From positions 62,001-126,000 of the forward strand of contig JANOJL010000030.1 of NCBI GenBank assembly GCA_031418715.1: a stretch of DNA of 64,000 nucleotides, given 5' to 3'. The notes below the pieces were generated by a model. It was given only the letters and a program-made list of their open reading frames with translations, was not told the origin of the DNA and searched no databases. Positions 1-8,001 of the stretch are shown here, in pieces; the stretch's first letter is position 1, and the number at the start of each line of letters is the position of its first letter. Source of the DNA: JANMDU01 sp031418715. GTDB taxonomy: Bacteria > Pseudomonadota > Gammaproteobacteria > Burkholderiales > Burkholderiaceae_C. The translations under genes and the position numbers were made by a program.

Positions 1-1861
1 GGTTGATTTCGCGCAAAATATCTTCAGGCATGGGTTCATCCAAGCCTTTGATTTTTTGCATTTTGTAATTTTTCACCAGCTCTTTATCGAAGCCGAGTTT
101 TTGCGCCAGCTGATACATGATCATGTGATCCGAGCGGCTTTCCCAAAGCGGATCAATCACTTTCTCGCGCCACTGAATAGAACGATTCGATGCGGTGCAA
201 GAGCCACTAGTTTCAAATTGTGTGGCTGCTGGCAACAGATACACCGAGCGATTTGGATTCAAATCTTCTGCTTTACCCGGCATCGCGGCCATCGCGGCAG
301 TCGCTGAAGGGTATGGATCAACCACCACCATCAGATCGAGTTTGTCCATCGCGCGCTTCATCTCCAAGCCGCGCGTTTGCGAATTCGGCGCGTGCCCCCA
401 GAAGAACATGCCGCGCACATTGCTGTCTTGATCGATCAGCTCATTCTTCTCCAGCACCGCATCAATCCAGCGAGAAACGGTGGTACCGGCCTTTGTCATC
501 ATGGCAGGCGTTGCGTATTGCTTTTTGATCCACTCAAAATCCACACCCCAGGCGCTGGCGAAATGCTTCCATGAGCCTTCAACCAATCCGTAATAGCCCG
601 GCAATGAATCTGGATTAGGGCCCACATCTGTCGCGCCCTGCACGTTGTCGTGGCCACGGAAAATATTGGTGCCGCCACCGCTCACACCCACATTGCCCAG
701 CGCCAATTGCAAAATGCAAGAAGCGCGCACGATGGCGTTGCCGGTGGTGTGCTGCGTTTGACCCATGCACCAAACGATGGTGCCAGGGCGATGGTCATTG
801 AGCATCTTGGCTACTTTGAACATCTGCGCTTCATTTACGCCGCAAGCTTCTTCTACTTTGTCTGGCGTCCATTTGGCCATGACTTCTTCCTTGACCTTTT
901 CCATGCCATAGACGCGGTCGTTGATATATTTTTTGTCTTCCCAGCCATTCTTGAAAATGTGGTGCAAGAGACCGAATACAAAAGCAATGTCTGAGCCTGA
1001 GCGGATGCGCACATACTCATCGGCCTTCGCAGCAGTGCGCGTGAAGCGTGGATCAACCACGATCATCTTGCAGCCTGACTCTTTGGCATGCAACATGTGC
1101 ACCAAACTTACAGGGTGGGCTTCAGCGGCGTTTGAACCAATATACAGAGCGACTTTGCTGTTTTGCATGTCGTTGTACGAATTGGTCATCGCGCCGTAGC
1201 CCCAGGTGTTGGCTACTCCAGCAACTGTGGTGGAGTGGCAGATACGTGCTTGGTGATCGCAATTGTTGGTGCCAAAAAAGCTCACCCATTTACGCAGCAG
1301 GTAAGCCTGCTCGTTGTTGTGTTTGGAAGAGCCGACGAAATACAAACTGTCTGGCCCGCTGGCTTTTTTCAGCTCCATCATCTTGGCGCTGATCTCGGTC
1401 AAGGCCGTATCCCAGCTGATGCGTTCATATTTGCCGTTGACCAGCTTCATCGGGTAGCGCAAGCGGAATTCACCGTGGCCGTGCTCACGAAGAGCCGCGC
1501 CTTTTGCACAGTTGCCACCCAAGTTGATGGGGGAGTCAAATACGGGCTCTTGGCGCGTCCACACGCCGTTTTCCACCACGGCATCCACTGCGCAGCCGAC
1601 TGAGCAATGTGTGCAGATGGTGCGCTTGACTTCGATCTTGCCAGTGCCGTCAATCGAGCCGCCAGTTGCTGCTTTGGCCTTTTTCACCAAGGTGAGCTGA
1701 GTGGCAGCGATACCGACACCAACGCCCAGACCGGAGCGACGCAGGAAAGCACGTCTGTCAACGGTAGGCACAGCTTGCGCGAGACCGCGCGATAGATTGT
1801 GAACGAACGGGGAACGGCCTGTACCGTGCCCAGTCGATGAGGATTTTTTGGTCAACAACAT
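1..1861 (-). CDS. fdhA: Formate dehydrogenase catalytic (alpha) subunit, partial (C-terminus beyond left edge)
   Basis: About 620 residues are visible on the minus strand and the frame is open to the edge. The enzyme would oxidise formate to CO2 at a molybdenum or tungsten bis-MGD centre. The N-terminus carries a twin-arginine signal (RRAFLRRSG), so the protein is probably exported folded. It is followed by the Cys cluster CTHCSVGC for the first 4Fe-4S centre. The active-site region reads HQARICHSTTVAG, with cysteine where E. coli FdnG has selenocysteine, so no Sec insertion is needed. The ATG at 1861 is preceded by AAGGA at 1867-1871. The small Tat protein, TorD-type chaperone and ferredoxin upstream on the same strand form the usual betaproteobacterial formate dehydrogenase set. 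Family assignment is secure; the missing end means electron-transfer subunits further left cannot be seen. Confidence 0.93.
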   Translation of the reverse strand, partial: MLLTKKSSSTGHGTGRSPFVHNLSRGLAQAVPTVDRRAFLRRSGLGVGVGIAATQLTLVKKAKAATGGSIDGTGKIEVKRTICTHCSVGCAVDAVVENGVWTRQEPVFDSPINLGGNCAKGAALREHGHGEFRLRYPMKLVNGKYERISWDTALTEISAKMMELKKASGPDSLYFVGSSKHNNEQAYLLRKWVSFFGTNNCDHQARICHSTTVAGVANTWGYGAMTNSYNDMQNSKVALYIGSNAAEAHPVSLVHMLHAKESGCKMIVVDPRFTRTAAKADEYVRIRSGSDIAFVFGLLHHIFKNGWEDKKYINDRVYGMEKVKEEVMAKWTPDKVEEACGVNEAQMFKVAKMLNDHRPGTIVWCMGQTQHTTGNAIVRASCILQLALGNVGVSGGGTNIFRGHDNVQGATDVGPNPDSLPGYYGLVEGSWKHFASAWGVDFEWIKKQYATPAMMTKAGTTVSRWIDAVLEKNELIDQDSNVRGMFFWGHAPNSQTRGLEMKRAMDKLDLMVVVDPYPSATAAMAAMPGKAEDLNPNRSVYLLPAATQFETSGSCTASNRSIQWREKVIDPLWESRSDHMIMYQLAQKLGFDKELVKNYKMQKIKGLDEPMPEDILREIN

Positions 1862-1884
1862 ACGAGTCCTTGAGAGAAGGAGGG

Positions 1885-2091
1885 TTAGATCAGGGTGGTG
1901 CTGTAGTAGCGTTTGACGTGTTCGGTCACGCTGTAGCCGCCGCCTTTTTCAGGGGCTGGCTTGAGAATTTCCACCGCAACCTCTTGCGGCGCACCTTTCG
2001 GCAGTGCGACCACGGCGATCACGGCGGAGCCTGTTGCTGCTGCACCAAAGAGCATGCCGCGTCGTGATGACGGGCTCTCGTTTTTGTTCAT
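1885..2091 (-). CDS. Small Tat-leader protein of the formate dehydrogenase locus
   Basis: A 68-residue protein that starts with an RR-containing leader (SSRRGMLFGAAATG) followed by a hydrophobic stretch and a short soluble tail ending in KRYYSTTLI. It matches in size, leader and position the family annotated as 'formate dehydrogenase region TAT target', found directly before the catalytic subunit; its role is unknown. It lies 23 bases upstream of the fdh alpha gene and is probably co-transcribed with it. The start at 2091 is chosen because a GGAG-type ribosome site lies just upstream; a longer form would need a TTG codon at 2103. Confidence 0.8.
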   Translation of the reverse strand: MNKNESPSSRRGMLFGAAATGSAVIAVVALPKGAPQEVAVEILKPAPEKGGGYSVTEHVKRYYSTTLI

Positions 2092-2252
2092 GGCTGTCTC
2101 CAATTAGGAATGGCTTTGCTATCAATTTGGACTATAGACTCAACTCGGAACATATGCAATCCATTGCCAACCTATTTGGTCGACTAATGACTAGGGATTT
2201 CACCAAGCAGATAGATCAAAGTCTTCTAGCTAACTGCCGCTTACGGCATAAC

Positions 2253-2858
2253 TCAAGCCAGCATGTCAAAGCCTTGCTGCTCCACGTTCAAAAAAACTCG
2301 TGTGAATTCAGCCAATTTCGCATAAAGCTTGGCGCGCGGATGCGCCGCAATCGCGTCACACATTTGCATCGCCCAAGGCTGCATATGATCACCAAAAAAA
2401 CTTTTCTGCTGCGTGAGATTGGCCACCGCCACATCATCACCCGCAATCAAATAGCGCATCACCTCGCAGCAATAAGCAAAGTGATCTTCCGTCTCAGACA
2501 TCGCTTCATCGCGCTCCAAGCCAAGCCGAGCCAACTCTGTGCGCAGGCGCACGAGCGGTTTCTCATTCAAAAAACCACTCAGGTAATGTGAGCCAAACAA
2601 ATACACCTCTGGCTTACCTACACCGCCAAACAACTTGGCATATTCATCCGCAGCCTGCACATCACTGAGCTCTCTGGCAGCAGCCACCACATCGCCCCAA
2701 CTCTCCTCCAGCAATCCGCCTTCCACAGGCGCTTGCGTGACAGCCACGCGCAATTGCGCGAGCAGCTCAGGGCTTGGGGGCGCATAAAACAACGCGGCCA
2801 GCAGGCCATAGACCTCCGCACGGGCGGTTTCTTCGTCAAACGTACTGATGCTGCTCAT
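2253..2858 (-). CDS. TorD/DmsD-family chaperone for a molybdoenzyme
   Basis: This 201-residue protein has the all-helical TorD-type layout, with a central segment (DEYAKLFGG, then FGSHYLSG) typical of chaperones that bind Tat leaders of molybdoenzymes and help cofactor insertion. Its start codon overlaps the stop of the ferredoxin gene upstream (ATGA), so the two are translationally coupled. From its place in the locus the likely client is the formate dehydrogenase catalytic subunit. No signal peptide is seen, which fits a cytoplasmic chaperone. Confidence 0.85.
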   Translation of the reverse strand: MSSISTFDEETARAEVYGLLAALFYAPPSPELLAQLRVAVTQAPVEGGLLEESWGDVVAAARELSDVQAADEYAKLFGGVGKPEVYLFGSHYLSGFLNEKPLVRLRTELARLGLERDEAMSETEDHFAYCCEVMRYLIAGDDVAVANLTQQKSFFGDHMQPWAMQMCDAIAAHPRAKLYAKLAEFTRVFLNVEQQGFDMLA

Positions 2859-4984
2859 TTTGGAAAATCTTGAATCTTTGCTTCGTTGTTGTTGGAATAG
2901 ATGTCAATCACGCGGCAATCGCCACACATCTTCAGGCGATTGAGCGCTTCGCCTTGAAACATCGAATGCCCAGCTAGTTTGCCAAGCATGCCTTCAATCG
3001 CTTTCAAAGTGCCGAAAGGCTTGTTGCAGCGGATGCAGCTGTAAGGCGGCTGCTCATTGAGCACCCTGCTCTGGCCGCGCTCTTTGGTGAGCAACAAGCG
3101 CGGCTGCAAGGTAATCGCGTTTTCAGGGCAGGTTTGCTCACACAGCCCACATTGCACGCAATTTTTCTCAATGAACTTGAGCTGCGGCCGCTCGGGATTG
3201 TCTTGCAATGCCGCAGATGGGCAGGCGCTGACGCAGCTCAGGCAAAGCGTGCAAGTGTCTTTGTTGATCAACAAATTTCCAAAAGGCGAACCCGCTTTGG
3301 GCAACTCAATTTGCTCTGGCAAAGGCGCTGCGGCAGATTGGGACGCATGCGTGATCAGATGATCTAGCGCTAAATCTAGCGTGCTGCGCTTCTCAGATGG
3401 TAAGGCGAATCGCGCCACTTTGGCGGGCACAGTCTGCTTGGTATTGCCGAGTGTTTTGAGCGCCGTATCCAGCGCAGCGGCATCTTGCGCTTCAATTAAC
3501 TTCAGATGCGTGCCCGCATAGCCCAAGCCGCGCAGCAGCGTTTGCGCAACTTCCATTTGCTCGCGCAGCGCCCTCACATAATCTGGCGCTTCTTCGCTCG
3601 TGACAAGCACGCTGATTTGCTGCGTGCCCATGGCAATCGCACTGAGCCACACATCTAGCCCCAAGCTGGAGGTATGCCAGACCTGCAGCGGAATCAGGTT
3701 GTGCGGCATGCCTTGCGCTTTTTTGAGTTGTGCGGCGCGGCCGAGCTGCTCAATCAGTTGCGTGCCTTTGCCTTGGCTGTGAATCAACAATGCTGGCGAT
3801 TGACCACCCGCTTTGGCATAAGTCGCCAGCAGCGTTTTGATCTTCACGCCCTGATGGCTCGCCTTCGGGTAGGCATAGGTGAGTGCGCCCGTGGGGCAAA
3901 CGGTGGTGCATGCGCCGCAGCCGACGCACAGGTTCGGATTCACCTTGATCGCTTGCATGGTTTTGTCGCTCGTCACAGCATGCGCTGAGCAAATGTCCAC
4001 ACAGGCGTTGCAACCGGTTTTCTCGTTGCGCGAATGGGCGCAGATTTTTTGCTTGTAAACGAAGAATTTGGGCTTTTCAAATTCGCCCACCAGATCGCGC
4101 AGCTTGATCAGCGTCTCAGCGCCCGCGTCTTTAAAGTAGCCTTGCGGCGCAGCATGCCAGTCGATCAAAGGCTTCTCAGACAAATCGAGCACGATGTCAA
4201 ACGCATCATTCATCTGCACCGTTTCGCGTTCAAAATCAATCGCGCCCGCCACATCGCATGCACTCACGCAAGAGCGATGGCTCTTGCATTGACCCATGTT
4301 GATTTGAAAATCAATTGAGATCGCCTGCTCCGGGCAAGCCACCACGCAGGCATTGCAACGGGTGCATAAATCCAGATCAATCGGATTGTCTTTTTGCCAA
4401 TCGAGCTTGAAAGCGCCGAGCCAGCCGCTAAGCTTGTCAAGCTTGCCTGCGAGCACAGGATATTTGCGTTCTTGAGGATAAAAAGTACTATTTCCCGTTA
4501 TAGAACCTGCGCGAGATGCTATTGAAAAGAGAGTGACGCTCAGCGTATCGGAGAGCATGTCTGCGATGTGTGTGGCTTGCGCCAGTTCGCCAATGATGAG
4601 CAAACGACCTTCGCTTTTGTAGGTCACCGTCGGCACAGGATCGGGCTCGGCCATTTGCGCCGCAGCCAGCAGCGCGGCGATTTTTGGCATGGCTTTGGAG
4701 GCATCCGCACTCCAGCCACCGGTCTCGCGGATGTTGATGAATTTGATGGGGAATGTGACGCCAGCGCGCGCACCTTCCGTTTCATCAGCCAGTGCCGCGA
4801 ACAGGCGCTGCTCCTGCGTGCAGGCAACTGTCACGTCGTCGCTCGCCTTGATGGCTTTTTGAAAACTACTCGCTTGGCGGCGGCACAGCGTGGTGTGCAG
4901 CGTCAGCTCTTCATCCAGCGCTTCGGACAGCAGCCGCGCGTCCAAGGGCATCGTCTGGTTGCAATTGCAGATCAGGGTGGTCAT
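2855..4984 (-). CDS. Multi-cluster 4Fe-4S ferredoxin of the formate dehydrogenase locus
   Basis: This 709-residue cytoplasmic protein holds at least five ferredoxin-type Cys motifs, in order CTRCNACVVACP, CNACVDICS, CVGCGACTTVCP, CTLCLSCVSACP and CVQCGLCEQTCP. There is also an extra Cys-rich segment (CKSHRSCVSAC), a terminal pair CIRC/CGDC, and an N-terminal ICNCNQ. Such proteins accompany DUF3305/DUF3306 and TorD genes at betaproteobacterial formate dehydrogenase loci and are thought to move electrons or assist maturation; the exact role is not known. Residues about 151-166 (SIASRAGSITGNS region) are encoded by a copy of the dispersed palindromic repeat. The ATG at 4984 is preferred to an upstream alternative at 5008; either way the start overlaps the end of the DUF3306 gene. 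Confidence 0.85.
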   Translation of the reverse strand: MTTLICNCNQTMPLDARLLSEALDEELTLHTTLCRRQASSFQKAIKASDDVTVACTQEQRLFAALADETEGARAGVTFPIKFINIRETGGWSADASKAMPKIAALLAAAQMAEPDPVPTVTYKSEGRLLIIGELAQATHIADMLSDTLSVTLFSIASRAGSITGNSTFYPQERKYPVLAGKLDKLSGWLGAFKLDWQKDNPIDLDLCTRCNACVVACPEQAISIDFQINMGQCKSHRSCVSACDVAGAIDFERETVQMNDAFDIVLDLSEKPLIDWHAAPQGYFKDAGAETLIKLRDLVGEFEKPKFFVYKQKICAHSRNEKTGCNACVDICSAHAVTSDKTMQAIKVNPNLCVGCGACTTVCPTGALTYAYPKASHQGVKIKTLLATYAKAGGQSPALLIHSQGKGTQLIEQLGRAAQLKKAQGMPHNLIPLQVWHTSSLGLDVWLSAIAMGTQQISVLVTSEEAPDYVRALREQMEVAQTLLRGLGYAGTHLKLIEAQDAAALDTALKTLGNTKQTVPAKVARFALPSEKRSTLDLALDHLITHASQSAAAPLPEQIELPKAGSPFGNLLINKDTCTLCLSCVSACPSAALQDNPERPQLKFIEKNCVQCGLCEQTCPENAITLQPRLLLTKERGQSRVLNEQPPYSCIRCNKPFGTLKAIEGMLGKLAGHSMFQGEALNRLKMCGDCRVIDIYSNNNEAKIQDFPK
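4487..4533 (-). repeat. Dispersed palindromic repeat, copy 1 (inside the ferredoxin gene)
   Basis: Read on the minus strand it gives TTTTCAATAGCA then TCGCGCAGGTTCTATAACGG, matching the right part of the repeat seen fourteen more times in this window. The left palindrome arm is degenerate. It is translated in frame in the ferredoxin as part of an SIAS...SITGNS peptide. Confidence 0.75.
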
Positions 4985-5636
4985 GTGTGTGTGGCTCGGC
5001 TGTGGCAATGGCTATTGAATTTTCCTTTGGATTTTCAATAGCGCCTTGCTCTGGCGTGGCTGGTTTCTCTTCAGTTATTACAGGTTCTGACTGTGCCACG
5101 TTTTGCGCAGATTCTTTCTCCGCATCTTCCCGTGCTTTCATCGAGGCCGCTTCTTTTTCTTCCTCTTCCCAGAAACCCAGAAACTGCGTTACGGCCATTT
5201 TGCGCAGCATCTCGGGTGGCAGCGGATCGGGCTTGGAATAATCGTCCACATAGATGTCCATCATGTCCATCGTGTTGAAATGCGGGTCTTTGAAGAGCTG
5301 CTTCATCGCCGCGTTCTTTACCTCGGGAGCAACATCAGCGCGCATGAAAGGCTTGAAGTCAGACTGCGGCGTGAGACTGCGCGTGTCCTCCAGTGTGGGC
5401 GCGGGAGGCTTGGCTTCTGGCTCTGGTGACACAGATTCAGGCGCTATTGAATCAGTAGCATTCTGCGCAGGTTCTATAACGGGTAGAGCCTGATTTTTCT
5501 TAACTTTTTCACTCTCAGGCAGTTTGACGGATGGCGCAGGCTCAGCCAGCGGTTTGCCTTCACGCAAGGCCTGTTTGCGTTGCGACCAGCGCGACAAAAA
5601 GCCATCTTCGTCCGAAGGATTGTCACGCTGCGCCAT
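4911..5636 (-). CDS. DUF3306-family protein (formate dehydrogenase locus)
   Basis: A 241-residue protein beginning with GFLSRWSQRKQALREG, the typical start of DUF3306 proteins, and containing the conserved central block SDFKPFMRADVAPEVKNAAM with the later DDYSKPDPLPPEML. Function is unknown; the family occurs with DUF3305 beside formate dehydrogenase genes. The variable regions are rich in Pro, Glu and Ala. Residues about 47-65 (ALPVIEPAQNATDSIA) come from an in-frame copy of the dispersed repeat, and residues about 183-209 may be a second, degenerate copy. It overlaps DUF3305 upstream and the ferredoxin gene downstream. A GTG start at 5645 is possible. Confidence 0.85.
   Translation of the reverse strand: MAQRDNPSDEDGFLSRWSQRKQALREGKPLAEPAPSVKLPESEKVKKNQALPVIEPAQNATDSIAPESVSPEPEAKPPAPTLEDTRSLTPQSDFKPFMRADVAPEVKNAAMKQLFKDPHFNTMDMMDIYVDDYSKPDPLPPEMLRKMAVTQFLGFWEEEEKEAASMKAREDAEKESAQNVAQSEPVITEEKPATPEQGAIENPKENSIAIATAEPHTHDHPDLQLQPDDALGRAAAVRSAG
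5011..5088 (+). repeat. Possible degenerate copy of the dispersed repeat in the DUF3306 gene
   Basis: GCTATTGAATTT and TTTTCAATAGCGCC are separated by extra bases and followed at a distance by AGTTATTACAGGTTC. The palindrome arms fit the repeat but the spacing is expanded, so this is only a candidate. Confidence 0.35.
5443..5498 (+). repeat. Dispersed palindromic repeat, copy 2 (inside the DUF3306 gene)
   Basis: GCTATTGAATCAGTAGCA, then TTCTGCGCAGGTTCTATAAC, then GGGTAGAGCCTGATTTTT. This is one of the best copies and defines the consensus. It is read on the opposite strand in the DUF3306 protein as ALPVIEPAQNATDSIA. Confidence 0.85.
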
Positions 5637-6198
5637 CTTGCCCACCGTATTTCTTCCCCGCGCTGATGCTTACCGGATTACCAAAGCGATCCTCTAGCCG
5701 CTTGAAACTCTCAGGGCGTTTGCGCTTCTTAGGTTCAGCCACGAAATGCTCCTGCGCAAATTCAGCTACCCATTGAGCAATCTCCGCCGGGCAAGGCATC
5801 TGTTCCACCGTCTCCTGCGCATCCAGCCAGCGCCCCGCATCGTGATAACTCAAGCTCACAGCCTGCGGCACAGCAATCAGCTCATCTGCCAACCCCAATT
5901 CCTCTTCCATCCGCCACATCACAAACCAACAGGGCTGCTCGGTGGTCGCATTGAGGTAATACCCTTCAGCATCGTCTCGGAAAAGTTGCACCTTCATCGC
6001 CGGAAACAACCAATGCGAGCCCTCTTCGTTCTGGTGCAAACGCCGTGGCTCTGAGCCAAAACCGCCCTCATCCAGCGCCACATCATGCAACTTCCAGCGC
6101 CAATCAAGCCATCGCGCAGCCGCACCCGTTAAGCGCTCTTTGCGCATGGTGACGGCGACTTTGACTGTGGGGCGGGGTTGTGGGCTTGCATCTGACAT
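5623..6198 (-). CDS. DUF3305-family protein (formate dehydrogenase locus)
   Basis: A 191-residue soluble protein with the DUF3305 pattern: a basic strand (VAVTMRKERL), WRWKL, a hydrophobic WFVMWRMEEE segment and a GRWLDAQETVE helix. The tail KKRKRPESFKRLEDRFGNPV is basic. It is the first gene of the minus-strand formate dehydrogenase group and overlaps the DUF3306 gene by 14 bases. Biochemical role unknown; association with formate dehydrogenase is by conserved neighbourhood. Confidence 0.85.
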   Translation of the reverse strand: MSDASPQPRPTVKVAVTMRKERLTGAAARWLDWRWKLHDVALDEGGFGSEPRRLHQNEEGSHWLFPAMKVQLFRDDAEGYYLNATTEQPCWFVMWRMEEELGLADELIAVPQAVSLSYHDAGRWLDAQETVEQMPCPAEIAQWVAEFAQEHFVAEPKKRKRPESFKRLEDRFGNPVSISAGKKYGGQDGAA

Positions 6199-6272
6199 GC
6201 TGGGATGGTAGCTGCTTTCTTTGTTTCTAATGTGCGCTGAGGTTTGGCCTTAAATCTTGGCACTTACTGAGC

Positions 6273-7967
6273 TCAAGCCCGGAATTTAGAGGTAATCGGA
6301 TACCGCCAATCCTTGCCAAAACTGCGGTGCGTGACGCGTATACCAGGCGGGGCTTGGCGGCGTTTGTATTCGTTGATTTTGATGAGGCGGGTCACGCGTT
6401 CGACATCTGCGCGGGGGTAGCCAGCGGCGATGATGTCTTCGATGCTTTGGTCGTTTTCCATGTAGCGTTCTAGGATCGCGTCGAGGATGTCGTAGGGCGG
6501 GAGGCTGTCTTGGTCTTTTTGGTCGGCTCGCAACTCGGCGCTGGGCGGGCGGGTGATGATTCGCTCGGGAATCGGGCTGCTCCCTGTGCCATAGGGATCA
6601 TGCGCGTTGCGCCAGTGGCAGAGTTTGAAAACGGTGGTTTTGGCGAGGTCCTTGATCACCGCGAAGCCGCCAGCCATGTCGCCATAGAGCGTGCAATAGC
6701 CGGTGGCCATTTCGCTTTTGTTGCCGGTCGTCAAGACGATGCTGCCAAATTTATTAGACAGCGCCATGAGCAGCGTGCCGCGAATGCGGGCTTGGATGTT
6801 TTCTTCGGTGGTATCTTCTGCGCGGCCTGCGAATTCGCCTGCGAGTGTGGCTTTGAAGGCTTCAAACATCGGCAAGATGGAATGCTCGTCGTAACGCACC
6901 TTCATGCGCGCAGCCATCTCGCGGGCATCGATCCAAGAAATGTCTGCGGTGTAAGGCGAAGGCATCATCACCGTGCGCACATTGTCTGCGCCAATCGCAT
7001 CCACCGCAATCGCCAAGACCAGCGCAGAATCTATGCCGCCCGAGAGCCCAAGTATTGCGCTGGGGAAGCCGTTTTTGCCAATGTAATCTCGCACACCGAG
7101 AACGAGCGCATGCCACAAATCTTCTTCGGCAGATTTTTCTTCTGCCGTATATGCTATAAATTCAATAGCATACTGCGCATGATTTATAACGGGTGCAGCC
7201 TGCTTTTTCTTAAAAACCTGTACATCAAACGCTTGCTCCACAAACGAAGCCGCCCTGCCCGCCAACTGCCCATCGGCTTGCAGCGCAAACGAGCGCCCTT
7301 CAAACACGATCTCATCTTGCCCGCCCACGCAATGCGCATACACGAGCGGCAGGCCGGTGGCGAGCGCGCGATCTCTCATCTGCGCCTCACGCTCTGCGCC
7401 TTTGCCAATATGCCAAGGCGAGGCGTTGATCACCACCAGTATTTCAGCACCCGCCTCTTTGGCAAGCTGCGCAGGCTCTTCAAACCAAGCATCCTCGCAA
7501 ATCAGCAATCCCACCGACACGCCTTCGACTTGAAACACGCAACTGCCATGTCCTGGCGTGAAATAGCGCCGTTCATCAAACACTTGATAATTCGGCAGCT
7601 CTCGCTTGGCATAGGTCTCGATTTTTCGGCCTTCGCGGAGCACGCTGGCTGCGTTGTGACGCTTTTGAATGCTCACGCTTTTTCCGCGTTGCTCTGAACC
7701 CGTCGGATGGCCAACGATCACATGCAAGCCCTTCAAACCAGCCAACTCCGCCGCCACGCGGTTCACCGCTTCATCACAACCCGCCATAAAAGCTGGGCGC
7801 AGCAGCAAATCTTCGGGCGGATAGCCGCAAATGGAGAGCTCAGGCGTGATCACCAATCGCGCACCTTTCGTATACGCTTCGCGCGATGCAGCGATGATTT
7901 TGCTGGCATTGCCAACAAGGTCTCCCACCGTGAGGTTTAATTGGGTAACACAAAGATTCAAAGTCAT
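6273..7967 (-). CDS. nadE: Glutamine-hydrolysing NAD(+) synthetase
   Basis: 564 residues with two domains. The N-terminal nitrilase-fold glutaminase (about 1-250) shows the Glu-Lys-Cys triad in ITPELSICGYPPEDL, KRELPNY and LLICEDAWF. The C-terminal ATP-dependent synthetase (from about 280) has the P-loop LGLSGGIDSALV and the TTGNKSEMATGY block. It makes NAD from deamido-NAD with glutamine as the amide donor. Residues about 253-272 (QAAPVINHAQYAIEFIAY) are encoded by a dispersed repeat copy that falls in the linker between the two domains. The start at 7967 gives the usual MTLNLCVTQLN beginning; an upstream in-frame start at 7991 seems less likely. The gene diverges from the GNAT-like gene 34 bases away. 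Confidence 0.95.
   Translation of the reverse strand: MTLNLCVTQLNLTVGDLVGNASKIIAASREAYTKGARLVITPELSICGYPPEDLLLRPAFMAGCDEAVNRVAAELAGLKGLHVIVGHPTGSEQRGKSVSIQKRHNAASVLREGRKIETYAKRELPNYQVFDERRYFTPGHGSCVFQVEGVSVGLLICEDAWFEEPAQLAKEAGAEILVVINASPWHIGKGAEREAQMRDRALATGLPLVYAHCVGGQDEIVFEGRSFALQADGQLAGRAASFVEQAFDVQVFKKKQAAPVINHAQYAIEFIAYTAEEKSAEEDLWHALVLGVRDYIGKNGFPSAILGLSGGIDSALVLAIAVDAIGADNVRTVMMPSPYTADISWIDAREMAARMKVRYDEHSILPMFEAFKATLAGEFAGRAEDTTEENIQARIRGTLLMALSNKFGSIVLTTGNKSEMATGYCTLYGDMAGGFAVIKDLAKTTVFKLCHWRNAHDPYGTGSSPIPERIITRPPSAELRADQKDQDSLPPYDILDAILERYMENDQSIEDIIAAGYPRADVERVTRLIKINEYKRRQAPPGIRVTHRSFGKDWRYPITSKFRA
7153..7208 (+). repeat. Dispersed palindromic repeat, copy 3 (inside nadE)
   Basis: GCTATAAATTCAATAGCA, then TACTGCGCATGATTTATAAC, then GGGTGCAGCCTGCTTTTT. 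It is translated on the minus strand as PVINHAQYAIEFIA between the two NadE domains. Confidence 0.85.
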
Positions 7968-8001
7968 AGCAGTAACGATTTTTCGGAGCAATCACGACAA
8001 G

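Noticed and set aside
1400..1861. Selenocysteine formate dehydrogenase
   Set aside because: The active-site position encodes Cys (ARICHST); no in-frame TGA is present in the visible part.
2118..2160. Possible repeat copy upstream of the small Tat protein gene
   Set aside because: GCTATCAATTTGGACTATAG looks like a palindrome but the following sequence does not match the repeat tail.
6510..7697. Long plus-strand open frame opposite nadE
   Set aside because: It lies fully antisense to a clear NAD synthetase gene and its translation has no recognisable domain.
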